Source of the DNA: Zea mays
Lineage: Eukaryota; Streptophyta; Magnoliopsida; Poales; Poaceae
DNA length: 64,000 bases
Reading direction: 5' to 3'
NCBI RefSeq assembly: GCF_902167145.1
Contig: NC_050102.1
Coordinates: forward strand, 10,540,850 to 10,604,849
Made by a program: the position numbers and the translations under genes. This document shows, piece after piece, positions 11,089-22,800 of the stretch (position 1 is its first letter; every line of letters starts with the position of its first letter). The notes beneath the pieces were generated by a model. It saw nothing but the letters and a program-made list of their open reading frames with translations, had not been told where the DNA came from and ran no database searches.

Positions 11089-13500
11089 TTAGGCTTGGGT
11101 CTTAGGTACCCAACTCATGTTGGGTCCTACAAGGTTAGTGCAAATATCCTTAGGGACCCAAATGCAAGTTTTGTCTCCCTTGCATTTTGCCCCTAACTTC
11201 CTAGCAACAATTTTCTTATCCTTTCTACAAATAGCAAAGGAAGCATTTAAAGCATAATAAATTGTGGAAGGTTCATTTGCTATTTTCCTAGGAGCATGAA
11301 TAACATTCCTTCTAGGCACATGATGAATAGCATTTCTTTTAGGAACAACATTTCTCCTAGTAACATTTCTATCATACACATAAGAGGAACTAGGAGCAAA
11401 CATGGTATGAGAATCATAAACATATGAATCATAAGCATCATGACTTACATTTCTAGTTTGTCTTCTATCATGATACAAAAATGCATGGTTCCTTTTAGCA
11501 CTAGTAGCCATAGGGGCCTTCCCTTTCTCCTTGGCGGGAATGGGGGCCTTATGGCTTGTTAAGTTCTTAGCTTCTCTCTTGAAGCCAAGTCCATCCTTAA
11601 TTGAGGGGTGTCTACCAATTGTGTAGGCATCCCTTGCAAATTTTAGCTTATCGAAATCATTCTTGCTAGTCTTAAGTTGAGCATTAAGACTAGCCAGTTC
11701 ATCATTAAGCTTGGAAATTGAAACTAGGTGTTCACTACAAGCATTAATGTCAAAGTCTTTACACCTAGTACAAATTTCAACATGTTCTACACAAAAATTG
11801 GATTTGTTTGCTACTTCTAATTTAGCATTTAAATCATTGTTGACACCTTTCAAAGTAGAAATGGTTTCATGACAAGTAGATAGTTCAAAAGAAAGCATTT
11901 CATTTCTCTTAACTTCTAAAGCATAGGATTTTTGTGCCTCAACAAATTTATCATGCTCTTCATACAACAAATCCTCTTGCTTTTCTAAAAGTATATTCTT
12001 TTCATTCAAGGCATCAATTAATTCATTAATTTTGTCTATCTTAGATCTATCTAAGCCCTTGAACAAACATGAATAATCTACTTCATCCTCATCACTAGAT
12101 TCGTCCTCACTTGAAGAAACATAGGTAGAGTTGCGAGTACATACCTTCTTCTCCCTTGCCATAAGGCATGTGTGACGCTCGTTGGGGAAGAGGGTTGATT
12201 TGTTGAAGGCGGTGGCGGCGAGTCCTTCATTGTCGGAGTCGGACGAGGAGCAATCCGAGTCCCACTCCTTGCCTAGATGCGCCTCGCCCTTTGCCTTCTT
12301 GTAATGCTTCTTCTTTTCCCTCTTGTTTCCCTTTTCCTGGTCACTATCATTATCGGGACAGTTAGCAATAAAATGACCAAGCTTACCGCATTTGAAGCAT
12401 GAGCGCTTCCCCTTGGTCTTGGTCTTGCTTGGCTGCCCCTTGCGACCATTTAGCGCCGTCTTGAATCTCTTGATGATGAGAGCCATCTCTTCATCGTTGA
12501 GTCCGGCCGCCTCAATTTGTGCCACCTTGCTAGGTAGCGCCTCCTTGCTTCGTGTTGCCTTGAGAGCGAGAGGTTGCGGCTCGTTGATCGGACCATTCAA
12601 GGCGTCGTCCACATATCTCGCCTCCTTGATCATCATTCGCCCGCTAACAAATTTCCCAAGAACTTCTTCGGGCGACATCTTGGTGTACCTGGGATTTTCA
12701 CGTATATTGTTCACCAAGTGAGGATCAAGAACGGTAAATGACCTTAGCATTAGGCGGACGACGTCGTGGTCCGTCCATCGCGTGCTCCCGTAGCTTCTTA
12801 TCTTGTTGATAAGAGTCTTGAGCCGATTGTATGTTTGCGTTGGCTCCTCGCCCCTTATCATTGCGAACCGTCCAAGCTCGCCCTCCACCAACTCCATCTT
12901 GGTGAGTAAGGTGACGTTGTTCCCCTCATGAGAAATTTTGAGGGTGTCCCAGATTTGCTTGGCGTTATCCAAGCCGCTCACCTTATGGTATTCATTCCTG
13001 CACAAGGAAGCTAGAAGAACAGTAGTAGCTTGTGCATTCTTATGAATTTGTTCATTAATGAACATGGGACTATCCGAACTATCAAAATGCATTCCACTCT
13101 CTACAATCTCCCATATACTAGGATGGAGAGAGAATAGGTGACTACGCATTTTGTGGCTCCAAAATCCGTAGTCCTCTCCATCAAAGTGTGGGGGCTTGCC
13201 GAGTGGAATGGAGAGCAAATGAGAATGTGAACTTTGCGGAATACGAGAGTAATCAAAAGAAAAGTTCGAATTAACCGGTTTTCTTCTCTCGTAGTCGTTG
13301 TGGTCCTCGTCCTTTTGGGAAGAAGTAGACTCGTCGCTGTCGTAGTAGACGATCTTCTTGATGCGCCTGGTCTTCTTCTTCTTCCCTTCCTTCCGTCTTT
13401 GGCCCGAGCCGGAGTCGGTAGGCTTATCGTCCTTCGGCTCGTTGACGAAGGATTCCTTCTCTTTGTCGTTGATCACTATACCCTTCCCCTTAGGATCCAT
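11089..13500 (-). CDS. gag: S1 Gag structural protein
   Basis: 803 residues starting [12 protein letters not shown], about 35 bases after the primer site. It forms the particle that packages element RNA. Visible parts are a charged N-terminus with KKKKTRR, a UBN2-like gag core ([19 protein letters not shown] region), a CCHC zinc knuckle ([16 protein letters not shown]2CX4HX4C) about halfway, acidic serine-rich stretches after it, and a long charged helix-forming segment before the C-terminus. The length and layout match the S2 gag (795 residues). It ends WVPKTQA just before pol. No lesion is visible. Confidence 0.93.
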   Translation of the reverse strand: MDPKGKGIVINDKEKESFVNEPKDDKPTDSGSGQRRKEGKKKKTRRIKKIVYYDSDESTSSQKDEDHNDYERRKPVNSNFSFDYSRIPQSSHSHLLSIPLGKPPHFDGEDYGFWSHKMRSHLFSLHPSIWEIVESGMHFDSSDSPMFINEQIHKNAQATTVLLASLCRNEYHKVSGLDNAKQIWDTLKISHEGNNVTLLTKMELVEGELGRFAMIRGEEPTQTYNRLKTLINKIRSYGSTRWTDHDVVRLMLRSFTVLDPHLVNNIRENPRYTKMSPEEVLGKFVSGRMMIKEARYVDDALNGPINEPQPLALKATRSKEALPSKVAQIEAAGLNDEEMALIIKRFKTALNGRKGQPSKTKTKGKRSCFKCGKLGHFIANCPDNDSDQEKGNKREKKKHYKKAKGEAHLGKEWDSDCSSSDSDNEGLAATAFNKSTLFPNERHTCLMAREKKVCTRNSTYVSSSEDESSDEDEVDYSCLFKGLDRSKIDKINELIDALNEKNILLEKQEDLLYEEHDKFVEAQKSYALEVKRNEMLSFELSTCHETISTLKGVNNDLNAKLEVANKSNFCVEHVEICTRCKDFDINACSEHLVSISKLNDELASLNAQLKTSKNDFDKLKFARDAYTIGRHPSIKDGLGFKREAKNLTSHKAPIPAKEKGKAPMATSAKRNHAFLYHDRRQTRNVSHDAYDSYVYDSHTMFAPSSSYVYDRNVTRRNVVPKRNAIHHVPRRNVIHAPRKIANEPSTIYYALNASFAICRKDKKIVARKLGAKCKGDKTCIWVPKDICTNLVGPNMSWVPKTQA

Positions 13501-13534
13501 CTCTTCGGGCGGTTAGTCCCTTTGTGAAGAGAAC

Positions 13535-13547
13535 GGTTCTGATACCA
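13535..13547 (-). promoter_or_regulatory. S1 primer binding site (tRNA-iMet type)
   Basis: On the minus strand TGGTATCAGAACC, two bases after the 5' LTR. It matches the initiator-Met complement TGGTATCAGAGCC except for one base (G to A). Confidence 0.85.
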
Positions 13548-13549
13548 AT

Positions 13550-14833
13550 TGAGAGCACCTAGAGGGGGGGGGTGAATAGGTGATCCTGTAAAAACTTCAA
13601 ACTTAAGCCACAAAAACTTGTTAAGTGTTAGCACGATTATTGCCAAGTGGCTAAGGTGAAGTCTCAACAGTCTCAACAAAACACAGTACCACAAGAGAAT
13701 CAAGCACAGAGTGACACAGTGGTTTTATCCCGTGGTTCGGCCAAGACCAACGCTTGCCTACTCCACGTTGTGGCGTCCCAACGGACGAGGGTTGCAATCA
13801 ACCCCTCTCAAGCGGTCCAAAGACCCACTTGAATACCACGGTGTTTTGTTTTCCTTTCACTATCCCGTTTGCAAGGAATCTCCACAAATTGGAGTCTCTT
13901 GCCCTTACAAGTATATGATCACAAATGAAACACAGAGTAAGGGAGGGAAACAACACACACAAATCCACAGCAAAAGCGCACACACACGGCCAAGAATCGA
14001 GCTCACAAGACTATCTCAGAGTTCTCACTTAGAACAGAGCTCGAATCACTTAGAAACACAAACGAATGCGCAGAGACTTAGTGTGGATGATCAAGAATGC
14101 TCAAAGGTTGCTTGTGTGTCTCCTCCATGCGCCTAGGGGCTCCTTTTATAGCCCCAAGGCAGCTAGGAGCCGTTGAGAGCAAATCCGGAAGGCCATCCTT
14201 GCCTTCTGTCGTCGGGGGCACCGGACAGTCCGGTGCACACCGGACACTGTCCGGTGCCCGATTTGTTTCCTTAAACGGCGAAGACGACCGTTGCAGACCG
14301 TTGGCAGATCTGGCGCTGTTGGCGCACCGGACATGTCCGGTGCACACCGGACAGTCCGGTGCCGTCTTCCGACCGTTGGCTCGGCCACGTGTCCCGCGCG
14401 GATTGCGCGGCCGACCGTTGGCCCTGGCCGACCATTGGCTCACCGGACAGTCCGGTGCACACCGGACAGTCCGGTGAATTTTAGCCGTACGCCGCCGGCC
14501 AATTTCCCGAGAGCGGCCAGTTCAAGTCGCGCCAGCCTGGCACACCGGACACTGTCCGGTGCACACCGGACAGTCCGGTGCTCCAGACCGAGCTGGGTCT
14601 TGGCAGCACACAGCCAAGTCCCTTCTCCTTTTCTCTATTCTTCTTCTTTCTGTTTCTAACACTTAGACAGATATATTAGTACTTAAAACCAATGTACTAA
14701 GGCTTAGAAACATACCTTTACTTCATGATTTTCACCTTGTTCATCCATGTACATAAATTCCCAATTAAGCACATGTGTTGGCACTCAATCACCAAAATAC
14801 ATAGAAATGGCCCAAGGGCACATTTCCCTTTCA
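13550..14833 (-). repeat. S1 5' LTR
   Basis: 1284 bp, nearly identical to 5796-7080. The minus-strand TATAAAAG is at 14143-14150. By eye the differences are one G fewer in the G-run at about 13564 and single-base changes near 14432 and 14523. Confidence 0.95.
14143..14150 (-). promoter_or_regulatory. TATA box of S1 5' LTR
   Basis: TATAAAAG on the minus strand. It is conserved at 6390-6397 (S1 3' LTR), 27442-27449 and 35114-35121 (S2 LTRs). Confidence 0.65.
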
Positions 14834-14965
14834 CCAGGTCGGGTGCGCTTGCAGTAGGGGGTTACAAGCGTCCACGCGGGAGAGGGAGCGAGCGGCTTCG
14901 AGCGAGCGCGTGTCTCGTCCTCGTCCCCGCGCGGCCGACCCTCTCTAAGAGGGCCCTGGTCCTTC

Positions 14966-14973
14966 CTTTTATA
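14966..14973 (-). promoter_or_regulatory. TATA box of T2 3' LTR
   Basis: TATAAAAG on the minus strand, conserved in the other T2 LTR at 35738-35745. S1 lies about 130 bp downstream of it in the direction of transcription. Confidence 0.55.
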
Positions 14974-15474
14974 GGCGTAAGGAGAGGATCCAGGTGTACA
15001 ATGGGGGGTATAGCAGAGTGCTACGTGTCTAGCGGAGGAGAGCTAGTGCCCTAAGTACATGCCGTCGTGGCAGCCGGAGAGATCTTGGCACCCAGCTGGT
15101 GTGATGTCGTGGCCGTCGGAGGAGCGATGGAGCCTGGCGGAGGGACAGCTGTCGGAGCGGTTGAATCCTTGCTGACGTCCTCTTGCTTCCGTAAGGGGGC
15201 TGAGAGCCGCCGTCGTCACAGAGTATGCAGGGCGCCATCATTGCCTATCTGGCGGAGCGAGCCAGATGGGACGCCGGTCTTGTTCCCTGCGACCCGAGTC
15301 AGCTCGGGGTAGGGTGATGATGGCGCCTCCTGTTGACGTGGCTGGCCTGTGCCCTAGGTTGGGCGACGTGGAAGCTCCTCCGAAGCCGAGGTCGAGTTTG
15401 TCTTCCGTAGCCGAGGTCGGGTCCGAGCCCCAGGTTCGGGCGAGGCGGAGATTGCCGGCTGGTGCCGGGGCGGA

Positions 15475-15895
15475 GTCCGAGCCCTAGGGTCGGGCGAAGC
15501 GGAGTTCGTCGTCTTTTGGGGCCGAGCCCAAGTCCGAGCCCTGGGTCGGGCGAGGTGGAGATCGTCGTCTTCTGGGACTTAGCCCGTGTCCGAGCCCTGG
15601 GTCGGGCGGAGCGGAGTTCGCCGTCTTCTGGGACTTAGCCCGTGTCCGAGCCCTGGGTCGGGCGGAGTTCGCCGTCTTCCGGGACTTAGCCCGAGTCCGA
15701 GCCCTGGGTCGGGTGGAGTTCGTCGTCTTCCGGGACTTAGCCCGAGTCCGGGCCCTGGGGTCGGGCGAAGCGGAGTTCGTCGTCTTCCGGGACTTAGCTC
15801 GAGTCCGAGCCCTGGGTCAGGCGGAGTTCGCCGTCTTCCGGGACTTAGCCCGAGTCCGAGCCCTGGGGTCGGGCGAAGCGGAGCTTCCTATGGTG
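15475..15895. repeat. GC-rich tandem repeat inside T2 left LTR
   Basis: Seven or so degenerate units built on GTCCGAGCCCTGGGTCGGGC plus a GGGACTTAGCCCG core. Core spacing is about 51 bp, or 56-57 bp where GAAGCG/GAGCG is inserted. The same array is in the right LTR (36245-36660). The long GGVRRLPGLSPSPSP-like frames are repeat artefacts. Confidence 0.85.
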
Positions 15896-16384
15896 CCTTC
15901 GGCAGGGCCTGACTGCCTGTCAGTCTCACTCTGTCAAGTGGCACCGCAGTCGGAGTGGCGCAGGCGGCGCTGTCCTTCTGTCAGGCCGGTCAGTGGAGCG
16001 GCGAAGTGACGGCGGTCACTTCGGCTCTGCCGGCTGGGGGGCGTGCGTCAGGATAAAGGTGTCAGGCCACCTTTGCATTAAATGCTCCTGCGACTTGGTC
16101 AGTCGGTGCAGCGATTTGGTCAGGGTTGCTTCTTAGCAAAGGCAGGGCCTCGGGCGAGCCGGGAATATGTTCGCCGCTGAAGGGGGGCCTCGGGCGAGAT
16201 GGAGATCCTTCGGGGTCGGCTGCCCTTGTCCGAGGCTAGGCTCGGGTGAGGCATGATCGAGTCCCTCGTATGGACCGATCCCTGACTTAATCGCACCCAT
16301 CAGGCCTTTGCAGCTTTGTGCTGATGGGGGTTACCAGCTGAGAATTAGGAGCCTTGAGGGTACCCCTAATTATGGTCCCCAACA

Positions 16385-16405
16385 GTAGCCCCCGAGCCTC
16401 GAAGG
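16385..16405 (-). promoter_or_regulatory. T2 polypurine tract
   Basis: On the minus strand CGAGGCTCGGGGGCTAC runs directly into the LTR start TGTTGGGG. This is the expected site for plus-strand priming. Confidence 0.7.
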
Positions 16406-17109
16406 GAGTGTTTGCACTCGCTTGGAGGCTTTCGTCGCACTTTTTTGCAAGGGGACTAGCCTTTCTCGGTTGCGTTTTGTTCCGATGGGTGAGCGCGAGC
16501 GCACCCGCCGGGTGTAGCCCCCGAGGCCTCGGAGGAGTGGTTTCACTCCTTCGAGGTCTTAATGCCTCGCGTAATGCTTCGGCTGGTCTGGTTGTTCCCT
16601 CATGCGAGCTGGCCGTAGCCCAGGTGTACGGTCGGGTCCCAAGTTCTCGGGCTGTTATGTTGACGCTGTCAACGGTTCGGCCGGAGCCGGGTTTGCGAGA
16701 GCAGCCCCCGAGCCTCTGCACAGGGCGAGAGGGCGATCAGGGACAGACTCGGCTTTTTTACATACGCCCCTGCGTCGCCTTTCCGCAAGGAGGAGGGGGG
16801 AAAGCGCCATGTTGCCCTCGATGGGCGCCGAACATGGTGTCTCCGGTGAGCTGCAAGCGGGTGATCCGAGTGGACGTCCGTGCCCCGTTCGTTAGGGGTC
16901 GACTAGGGGCCCAGAGGCACGCCCAAAAGTACCTGCGGGTGATCTGCCGGACCCGGTCCCCTGGCGATGGGGTCCGAGGGCTCGATGCCTCCCTCTGATG
17001 GGATTCCGTTACAAGATCGTTCCCGCCGGTCTCGGAAATGTCCTAGGGTACCTCGGGAGCGCAGCCCGAGCCTTGGTTATGTATCGAACGTACCCATGGT
17101 CATCCCTCG

Positions 17110-17335
17110 CTCGGCGTCTGAGGCGGCTGTGAACCCTTCGGGGGCCAGCCTTCAAACCCCTGATCAGTAGTGGGCGCGGAGCCCGAGTAGCCTGAGGCGG
17201 TCGTTGAACCCTTCCGAGGGGCCGGCCTTCAAACCTCTGACCAGTAGTGGGTGTAGGGCCCACGTGATCTGAGGCGGCTGTCGAACCCTTCCGAGGGGCC
17301 AGCCTTCGAACCTCTGATCAGTAGGGAGGCTCGGG
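17110..17335. repeat. Three-unit tandem repeat of about 77 bp in the T2 3' region
   Basis: Each unit has GAGGCGGCTGT, GAACCCTTC and CCTCTGATCAGTAG-like words. The CAGTAG words at about 17163, 17240 and 17316 give a period near 77 bp. The units have diverged by scattered substitutions. Confidence 0.8.
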
Positions 17336-18187
17336 GCCTGGTTCCTTCACGGGGAAGGATCCTTTTCGGGGTATCCCCCTTTCCCGGTCCCTGTTGCAAG
17401 AGAGAGAAAGAGGAAAAAAGGGAAAGGATACGAAATCGAACGACGCGGCGTACCTTTTTTGACGCGGTCATTATGGCGAAGGCGAAGCGTCGCCCGCTTC
17501 TCCTGCCAGAGGCGCCGCTTGTCCCGCTGCGGAGTTAATGCGACGGGGCGAGTGGTTCGTGGGGCAGCCGTTGCGCGTGCGCGAGCCGTTTGAGGAACGG
17601 ATCACAGGCGCATTGTCTTCACGCCGTGAGAGAGGGTTCTCTCGCTGCCCCCGGACGGGACGTGAGCTTGGTTGATGATGTGGCCGCTGCTCCTGCCCGC
17701 CTGCCACCGCCATTACTGCCGGTCCATTTTTGGCCGCATTGACCGTCGCGTCAGGCTGGCGCCGCTGGGTCGTGCACTGGGCCGCCTCGAGTCGCGGTAT
17801 TGGTTCCGCAGTCGAGGAGGCGCGGTAGTGGTGCAAGTGGTGGTGCAGTTGCATGCACGAAGCATCCGGCGCGCCGGTTGCATGACGCGTGGGCCTGGGC
17901 CCCCATGCTGGGCGTGTTGGGAGTCGGAGAAGTGCGCCTACTTGGCGCGGTTGCATGCCGCCTGCATGGCTGCCCACCCTTTCGCCCGCTGGTCTGGGCA
18001 AAAGTGGAGGGTCGCTTGTAACCGCCGGGCGGTTGTACGCACCACGCGCGGCGGTTTGGCTTCTTCTGCTCTGAGTCGGCTTGCATGACGAGTGGGACCC
18101 AGCCCCCGCGCCATAGGGGAGGACCTTGGAGTGTGTTGGAGAAGACTCAGCCCATGACGGCTGGGGACGCAAGTAGGGAGAGCCGCC

Positions 18188-18196
18188 TTTAAAAGG
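18188..18196 (+). promoter_or_regulatory. TATA-like site for a possible antisense transcript of T2
   Basis: TTTAAAAGG on the plus strand, opposite to T2 transcription. It is only 26 bases upstream of the ATG at 18222, so either the leader is very short or a later ATG is used. Confidence 0.3.
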
Positions 18197-18221
18197 AGGG
18201 TGACCCCCTTGGAAGGCGACC

Positions 18222-18506
18222 ATGTCTTCGCGCTCCCTTATGCATCGCGTCTTTCCGCCTTCCAAGCCCCCGGATGGGGGATATCCGCCGTCTTTCCGCC
18301 TCGTCGTTGGAGGAACGCAACTATGCGGGAGTTGGTACCTTTCAGCCATCGTTCGGCTTCAAGGATTTTCATCACGCAGCCCGGTTGCACCCCTCCGCCG
18401 GCGGTCACCCAAGTCGGTGACCTCCAGTTCGATGGCGGGGGAGAGCGAACCAGGCCGCGGCCTCTGCCCCTCCCTCAGCCTCAAGGATTTTCATCACCAA
18501 GGCTAG
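18222..18506 (+). CDS. Possible short antisense ORF of T2
   Basis: A 94-codon frame starting MSSRSLMHR on the strand opposite to T2 pol, just after a TTTAAAAGG box. I recognise no domain. Extra antisense ORFs between pol and 3' LTR are known in plant Tat elements, and T3 in this window has a large one at the same relative place, so position supports it. The composition is GC-rich like its surroundings and chance is not excluded. Another short plus-strand frame (18525-18746) follows. Confidence that it is translated is low. Confidence 0.25.
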   Translation: MSSRSLMHRVFPPSKPPDGGYPPSFRLVVGGTQLCGSWYLSAIVRLQGFSSRSPVAPLRRRSPKSVTSSSMAGESEPGRGLCPSLSLKDFHHQG

Positions 18507-19299
18507 GGAGGGGAGTGTGCCAAGTTGGGGTCGGCCCCCGCGTGGGCGGTGGCCCGCTCCTTCTGCCGTAGCACACGCCCCGAAGCCGCCGCTGAAGCTG
18601 CTTCGTCGCCCGGGACGGGGGTTGTTGTCGCTGTTGCCGGATCGGGCGGTGGCGAGCCACCCGTCGGCCCTCGATTGCTCCGCAGGTTCCCCAATCTTGT
18701 GGGGTTGTTCGTACCCGCGGAGACGGAACCGGAGTTCCGTTTGTAATGGCACTTCGAATGCCAGTGTTCATTGTGGCTGTCGAGGCCTGAACATGTATGT
18801 ATTTTCGGCACGGAGCCGTGTTTTTTCCTCATTTTCGAGCGCTAAGACTCGCCTGTTGGTTGTCCGGACCGCTTCACCAAGCATGAGTCGCCCCGTGTAA
18901 AGGTGACGAGTGAGGTATCCGTATCCCAGAGGCGTAGGAGTCCCTCGGCTCGGTCGGCCTTGTTGTCCGAGGCTTTTCTAGCTTAGTTAAAGGAACCCCT
19001 CGGCCGCTCTCCGATGAGCCGAGGCCAGGGGTAGCGGCGTCAACATGAACAGAGGCAGAGTTGGCTCGAAAAGAAAACCTGGTTGGCCTGAGCCTGGCCG
19101 GGTCGATCGTTAGCGGGATCGACGCCGGAACTGACCAGCCGAGGCCTCGGGTCGGGCTGACGTCCTTGGAGGGCAGCTGGCTGAGGCCCCGGGGTGACCG
19201 GCCGAGCCGCCTGCTCGGGCCGGATTCCCGAGAAGACCCTGGTAGCGATGGCCCGGGCGTGGCGATGACGTCGTCCTTCAAAGTGGAGATCTTCGGACC

Positions 19300-19413
19300 G
19301 CATCGCCGTCCGAGGCTAGGTCGGACCTCGCCGAAGGTGTCGTCGATGTCGAGGGTGCTGCTGCTCCCTTCAGCCGTCAAGATCCGAGCCTGCAGGATCA
19401 GATTGTCTTGTAG
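19300..19413 (+). pseudogene. T2 antisense-gene C-terminal remnant
   Basis: On the plus strand, antisense to T2, this frame reads ASPSEARSDLAEG and DVEGAAAP before a stop. It matches the C-terminal part of the T1 antisense frame (VSPSEAGPDSAEGG, DAEGAAPPP, 43114-43459 minus). A related SSFKVEI segment just upstream (about 19271) is in another frame, so an indel has broken it. The same strand relation and position in two elements support an ancestral antisense protein-coding exon. Confidence 0.5.
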
Positions 19414-19846
19414 CGTGTGTTTCCTGCGGCCGCCGAGGCCGAAAACACACCCTCGCCGTGTTGTAAAGCTGCGTCTCTTTTCCTCTTGTTTCGAGTATCT
19501 GGACTTTTTTGTTGGTAACAGAAATGTTTGTGCGAGCGAGAGTTGCTTCTCGCGGAAGGTGATGAGTGAGGTATCCGTATCCTGGAGGCGTAGGAGTCCC
19601 TCGGCTCGGTCGGCCTTGCCGCTTACGCGTACTCTGTCGTTTTCAGGATCCACTTTCGAAGTAGCCAAAAAGCGCGAAAGACATTCTGGCAGAAAAGATC
19701 TTTTTTCGAGGAAAATTTCGACGCAGAGGGGGTTCCCCCCCTTTTAGCCCCCGAGGGAGGGTCGGGCTTTGCCGAGGCGAGGCCGACCCTTCCTTGATGA
19801 CTAAACTTTGCGTGGGTGCGAGGTATATGATCAACTTGAAAACATC

Positions 19847-22800
19847 TTAAGGGTAGAAGCGACGTAGCTGTTGGATGTTCCAGGCGTTGCCGTAGACCTC
19901 GCCTTGACTGTTGGCCAGCTTGTACGTTCCGGGCTTCAGAACCTTGGCGATAACGAATGGCCCCTCCCAGGGGGGTGTGAGCTTGTGCCGCCCACGGGCG
20001 TCTTGTCGCAGCCGAAGCACCAGGTCGCCCACCTAGAGGTCTCGGGACTGGACCCCTCGGGCGTGGTAGCGTCGTAGGGACTGCTGGTACCGCGCCGAGT
20101 GTAGCAAGGCCTTGTCCCGAGCCTCCTCCAGCTGGTCCAGCGAGTCTTCTCGGCTAACTTGGTTGCTTTGGTCGGTGTAGGCCCTCGTCCTCGGGGAACC
20201 GTATTCTAAGTCTGTGGGCAAGATGGCTTCGGCCCCATAGACTAGAAAGAACGGCGTGAAGCCCGTGGCTCGGCTCGGCGTTGTCCTCAGACTCCAGACC
20301 ACCGAGGGGCGTTCCTTCATCCACCGCTTGCCGAACTTGTTGAGGTCGTTGTAGATCCGAGGCTTGAGCCCTTGTAGAATCATGCCGTTGGCACGCTCCA
20401 CCTGCCCATTCGTCATGGGATGAGCCACGGCGGCCCAGTCCACCCGGATGTGGTGATCCTCGCAGAAGTCCAGGAACTTTCTGCTGGTGAACTGGGTGTC
20501 ATTGTCGGTGATGATGGAGTTCGGGACCCCGAAGCGATGGATGATGTTGGTGAAGAACACCACCGCCTGCTCGGACCTGATGCTGTTCAGGGGTCGGACC
20601 TCGATCCACTTGGAGAATTTGTCGATGGCGACCAGTAGGTGCGTGTAGCCCCCGGGTGCCTTCTGCAAGGGCCCGACGAGATCCAGACCCCACACAGCAA
20701 AAGGCCAGGTGATGGGTATCGTCTGCAGAGCCTGAGCGGGCAGGTGGGTCTGCCTCGCGTAGAACTGACACCCTTTGCAGGTGCGGACAATTCTAGTGGC
20801 GTCGGCCACCGCCGTCGGCCAGTAGAAGCCTTGCCGGAAAGCATTCCCGACAAGGGCTCGAGGCGCTGCGTGATGGCCGCAAGCCCCCGAGTGTATCTCT
20901 CGTAGGAGTTCCTGACCTTCGACGATGGAGATGCATTGCTGGAGGATGCCGGAGGGGCTGCGGTGGTAGAGCTCCTTCTCATCACCCAGCAAGACGAACG
21001 ACTTGGCGTGCCGCGCCACCCGCCGAGCCTCGGCTCGGTCGAAGGGTAGCTCTCCTCGGTGGAGATATTGTAGGTACGGGGTCTGCCAGCTTCGATTAGG
21101 CGTGACCCCGCTTCGCTCCTCCTCGACGCGCAGTGCCTCACCCTCGGGGGCCGAGGGTACCTCGGACTGAACCGAGGGCGCCTCGGGCCAAGCTGAGGGT
21201 GCCTCGGGATGAGCCGAGGGCACCTCGGGTTGAGCCAAGGGTGCCTCGGACTGAGCCGAGGGTGCCTCGGGTTGAGCCGAGGGTGCCTCAGACTGAGCCG
21301 AGGGTACCTCGGACTGAGCCGAGGGTACCTCGGGCTCGGACGTGTCGTCGATCTTGACGGAGGGTTGATGCAGGTCTCGGGAGAAGACGTCCGGGGGAAC
21401 CGTTGTTCGCCCCGAGGCTATTTTAGCCAGCTCGTCCGCAGTCTCGTTGTAGCGCCGGGCGATGTGGTTGAGCTCGAGCCTGTAGAACTTGTCTTCCAGG
21501 CGCCGAACCTCATCGCAGTAGGCCTCCATCTTCGGGTCGCGGCAGTGGGAGTTCTTCATGACTTGGTCGATGACGAGCTGCGAGTCACCGCGAGCGTCGA
21601 GGCGTCGGACCCCTAGCTCGATGGCGATCCGCAACCCGTTGACCAGAGCTTCGTACTCAGCCACATTGTTGGATGCCGGGAAATGGAGGCGTAGCACGTA
21701 GCGTAGGTGCTTCCCGAGGGGCGAGATGAAGAGTAGGCCTACGCCGGCTCCTGTCTTCATCAGCGACCCGTCGAAGAACATGGTCCAGAGCTCCGGTTGG
21801 ATCGGAGCCGTCGGTAGCTGGGTGTCGACCCATTCAGCTACGAAGTCCACCAAGACCTGGGACTTGATGGCCTTCCGAGGAGTGAACGAGATTGTTTCGC
21901 CCATGATTTCCACCGCCCACTTTGCAATCCTACCCGAGGCCTCTCGGCACTGGATGATCTCCCCCAGGGAGAAGGATGACACCACAGTTACCGGATGAGA
22001 CTCGAAGTAGTGTCGTAGCTTCTGCCACGTTAGGATCACCGCGTACAGCAGCTTCTGAACTTGTGGGTAGCGGATCTTGGTTTCGGACAGTACCTCGCTG
22101 ATGAAGTAGACTGGCCTCTGAACGGGCAATGCATGCCCCTCTTCTTGCCTCTCGACCACAATCGCGGCGCTAACCACCTGAGTGGTCGCGGCGACATAGA
22201 CCAAGAGGGCTTCTCCGGCAGCTGGGGGCACCAAGATAGGCGCCTTCATGAGGAGCGCCTTCAGGTTCCCAAGGGCTTCCTCGGCCTCAGGGGTCCAAGT
22301 GAAGCACTCGGCCTTCCTCAAGAGGCGGTACAGAGGTAGACCTCTTTCGCCAAGGCGTGAGATGAAGCGGCTCAGAGCCGCGAGACATCCCATGACTCTC
22401 TGTACGCCTTTTAAGTCCTTGATGGGCCCCATGCTGGTGATGGCTGCGATCTTCTCCGGGTTGGCTTCGATGCCCCGCTCGGAGATGATGAACCCCAAGA
22501 GCATGCCTTGGGGCACCCCGAAGACACACTTCTCGGGATTTAGCTTGACGCCTTTCGCCTTGAGACATCGGAATGTCGCTTCAAGGTCGGAAAGGAGGTC
22601 GGAGGCTTTCCCCATCTTGACTACGATGTCATCGACGTAGGCCTCGACCGTGCGGCCAATGTGTTCGCCGAACACATGGTTCATGCACCGCTGGTATGTC
22701 GCGCCCGCATTCCTCAAGCCGAACGGCATGGTGACATAGCAGTACATGCCGAAGGGTGTGATGAAAGAAGTCGCGAGCTGGTCGGACTCTTTCATCCTGA

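Larger units (their letters stand above)
5796..14833 (-). mobile_element. S1: Sirevirus (Ty1/Copia, Opie/Ji-type), apparently intact and young
   Basis: A 9038-bp minus-strand element bounded by CCAGG (5791-5795 and 14834-14838). Its LTRs are 5796-7080 and 13550-14833. By eye they differ at only two substitutions plus one G-run length, which points to very recent insertion. It holds a tRNA-iMet-like primer site, an open gag (11089-13500), an open pol (7875-11081) and several polypurine-like tracts before the 3' LTR. The palindrome-rich LTR and multiple tracts are Sirevirus traits. It sits in the transcribed part of the T2 LTR. Confidence 0.95.
5622..16384 (-). repeat. T2 3' LTR (left), split by S1
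   Basis: LTR sequence at 5622-5795 and 14834-16384, interrupted by S1. On the minus strand it begins TGTTGGGGACCATAATT (right edge) and ends GACGCCGACA (left edge). The right-hand copy is at 26531-37160. It holds a TATA box and a GC-rich 51-bp tandem array. Confidence 0.9.
16406..19846 (-). other. T2 region between pol and 3' LTR
   Basis: A 3.4-kb GC-rich region typical of Tat elements between integrase and the 3' LTR. It holds a three-unit tandem repeat (17110-17335), a possible antisense ORF (18222), an antisense remnant (19300-19413) and a duplicated module with GGACTCCTACGCCTC on the minus strand (about 18900-18966 and 19557-19622) that is also duplicated in T1. Long frames such as 17471-18349 (minus) show no recognisable domain. 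Confidence 0.65.

Noticed and set aside
15586..16009. ORFs with GGVRRLPGLSPSPSP repeats (also 36362-36688)
   Set aside because: Products of the GC-rich 51-bp tandem array in the T2 LTR.
17471..18349. A 292-codon minus-strand ORF in the T2 3' region
   Set aside because: No recognisable domain, GC-rich composition opens all frames, and overlapping frames on the plus strand are equally long.
18874..19668. A 264-codon minus-strand ORF in the T2 3' region
   Set aside because: It spans the duplicated non-coding module and the antisense remnant, with no homologous open frame at the equivalent place in T1.
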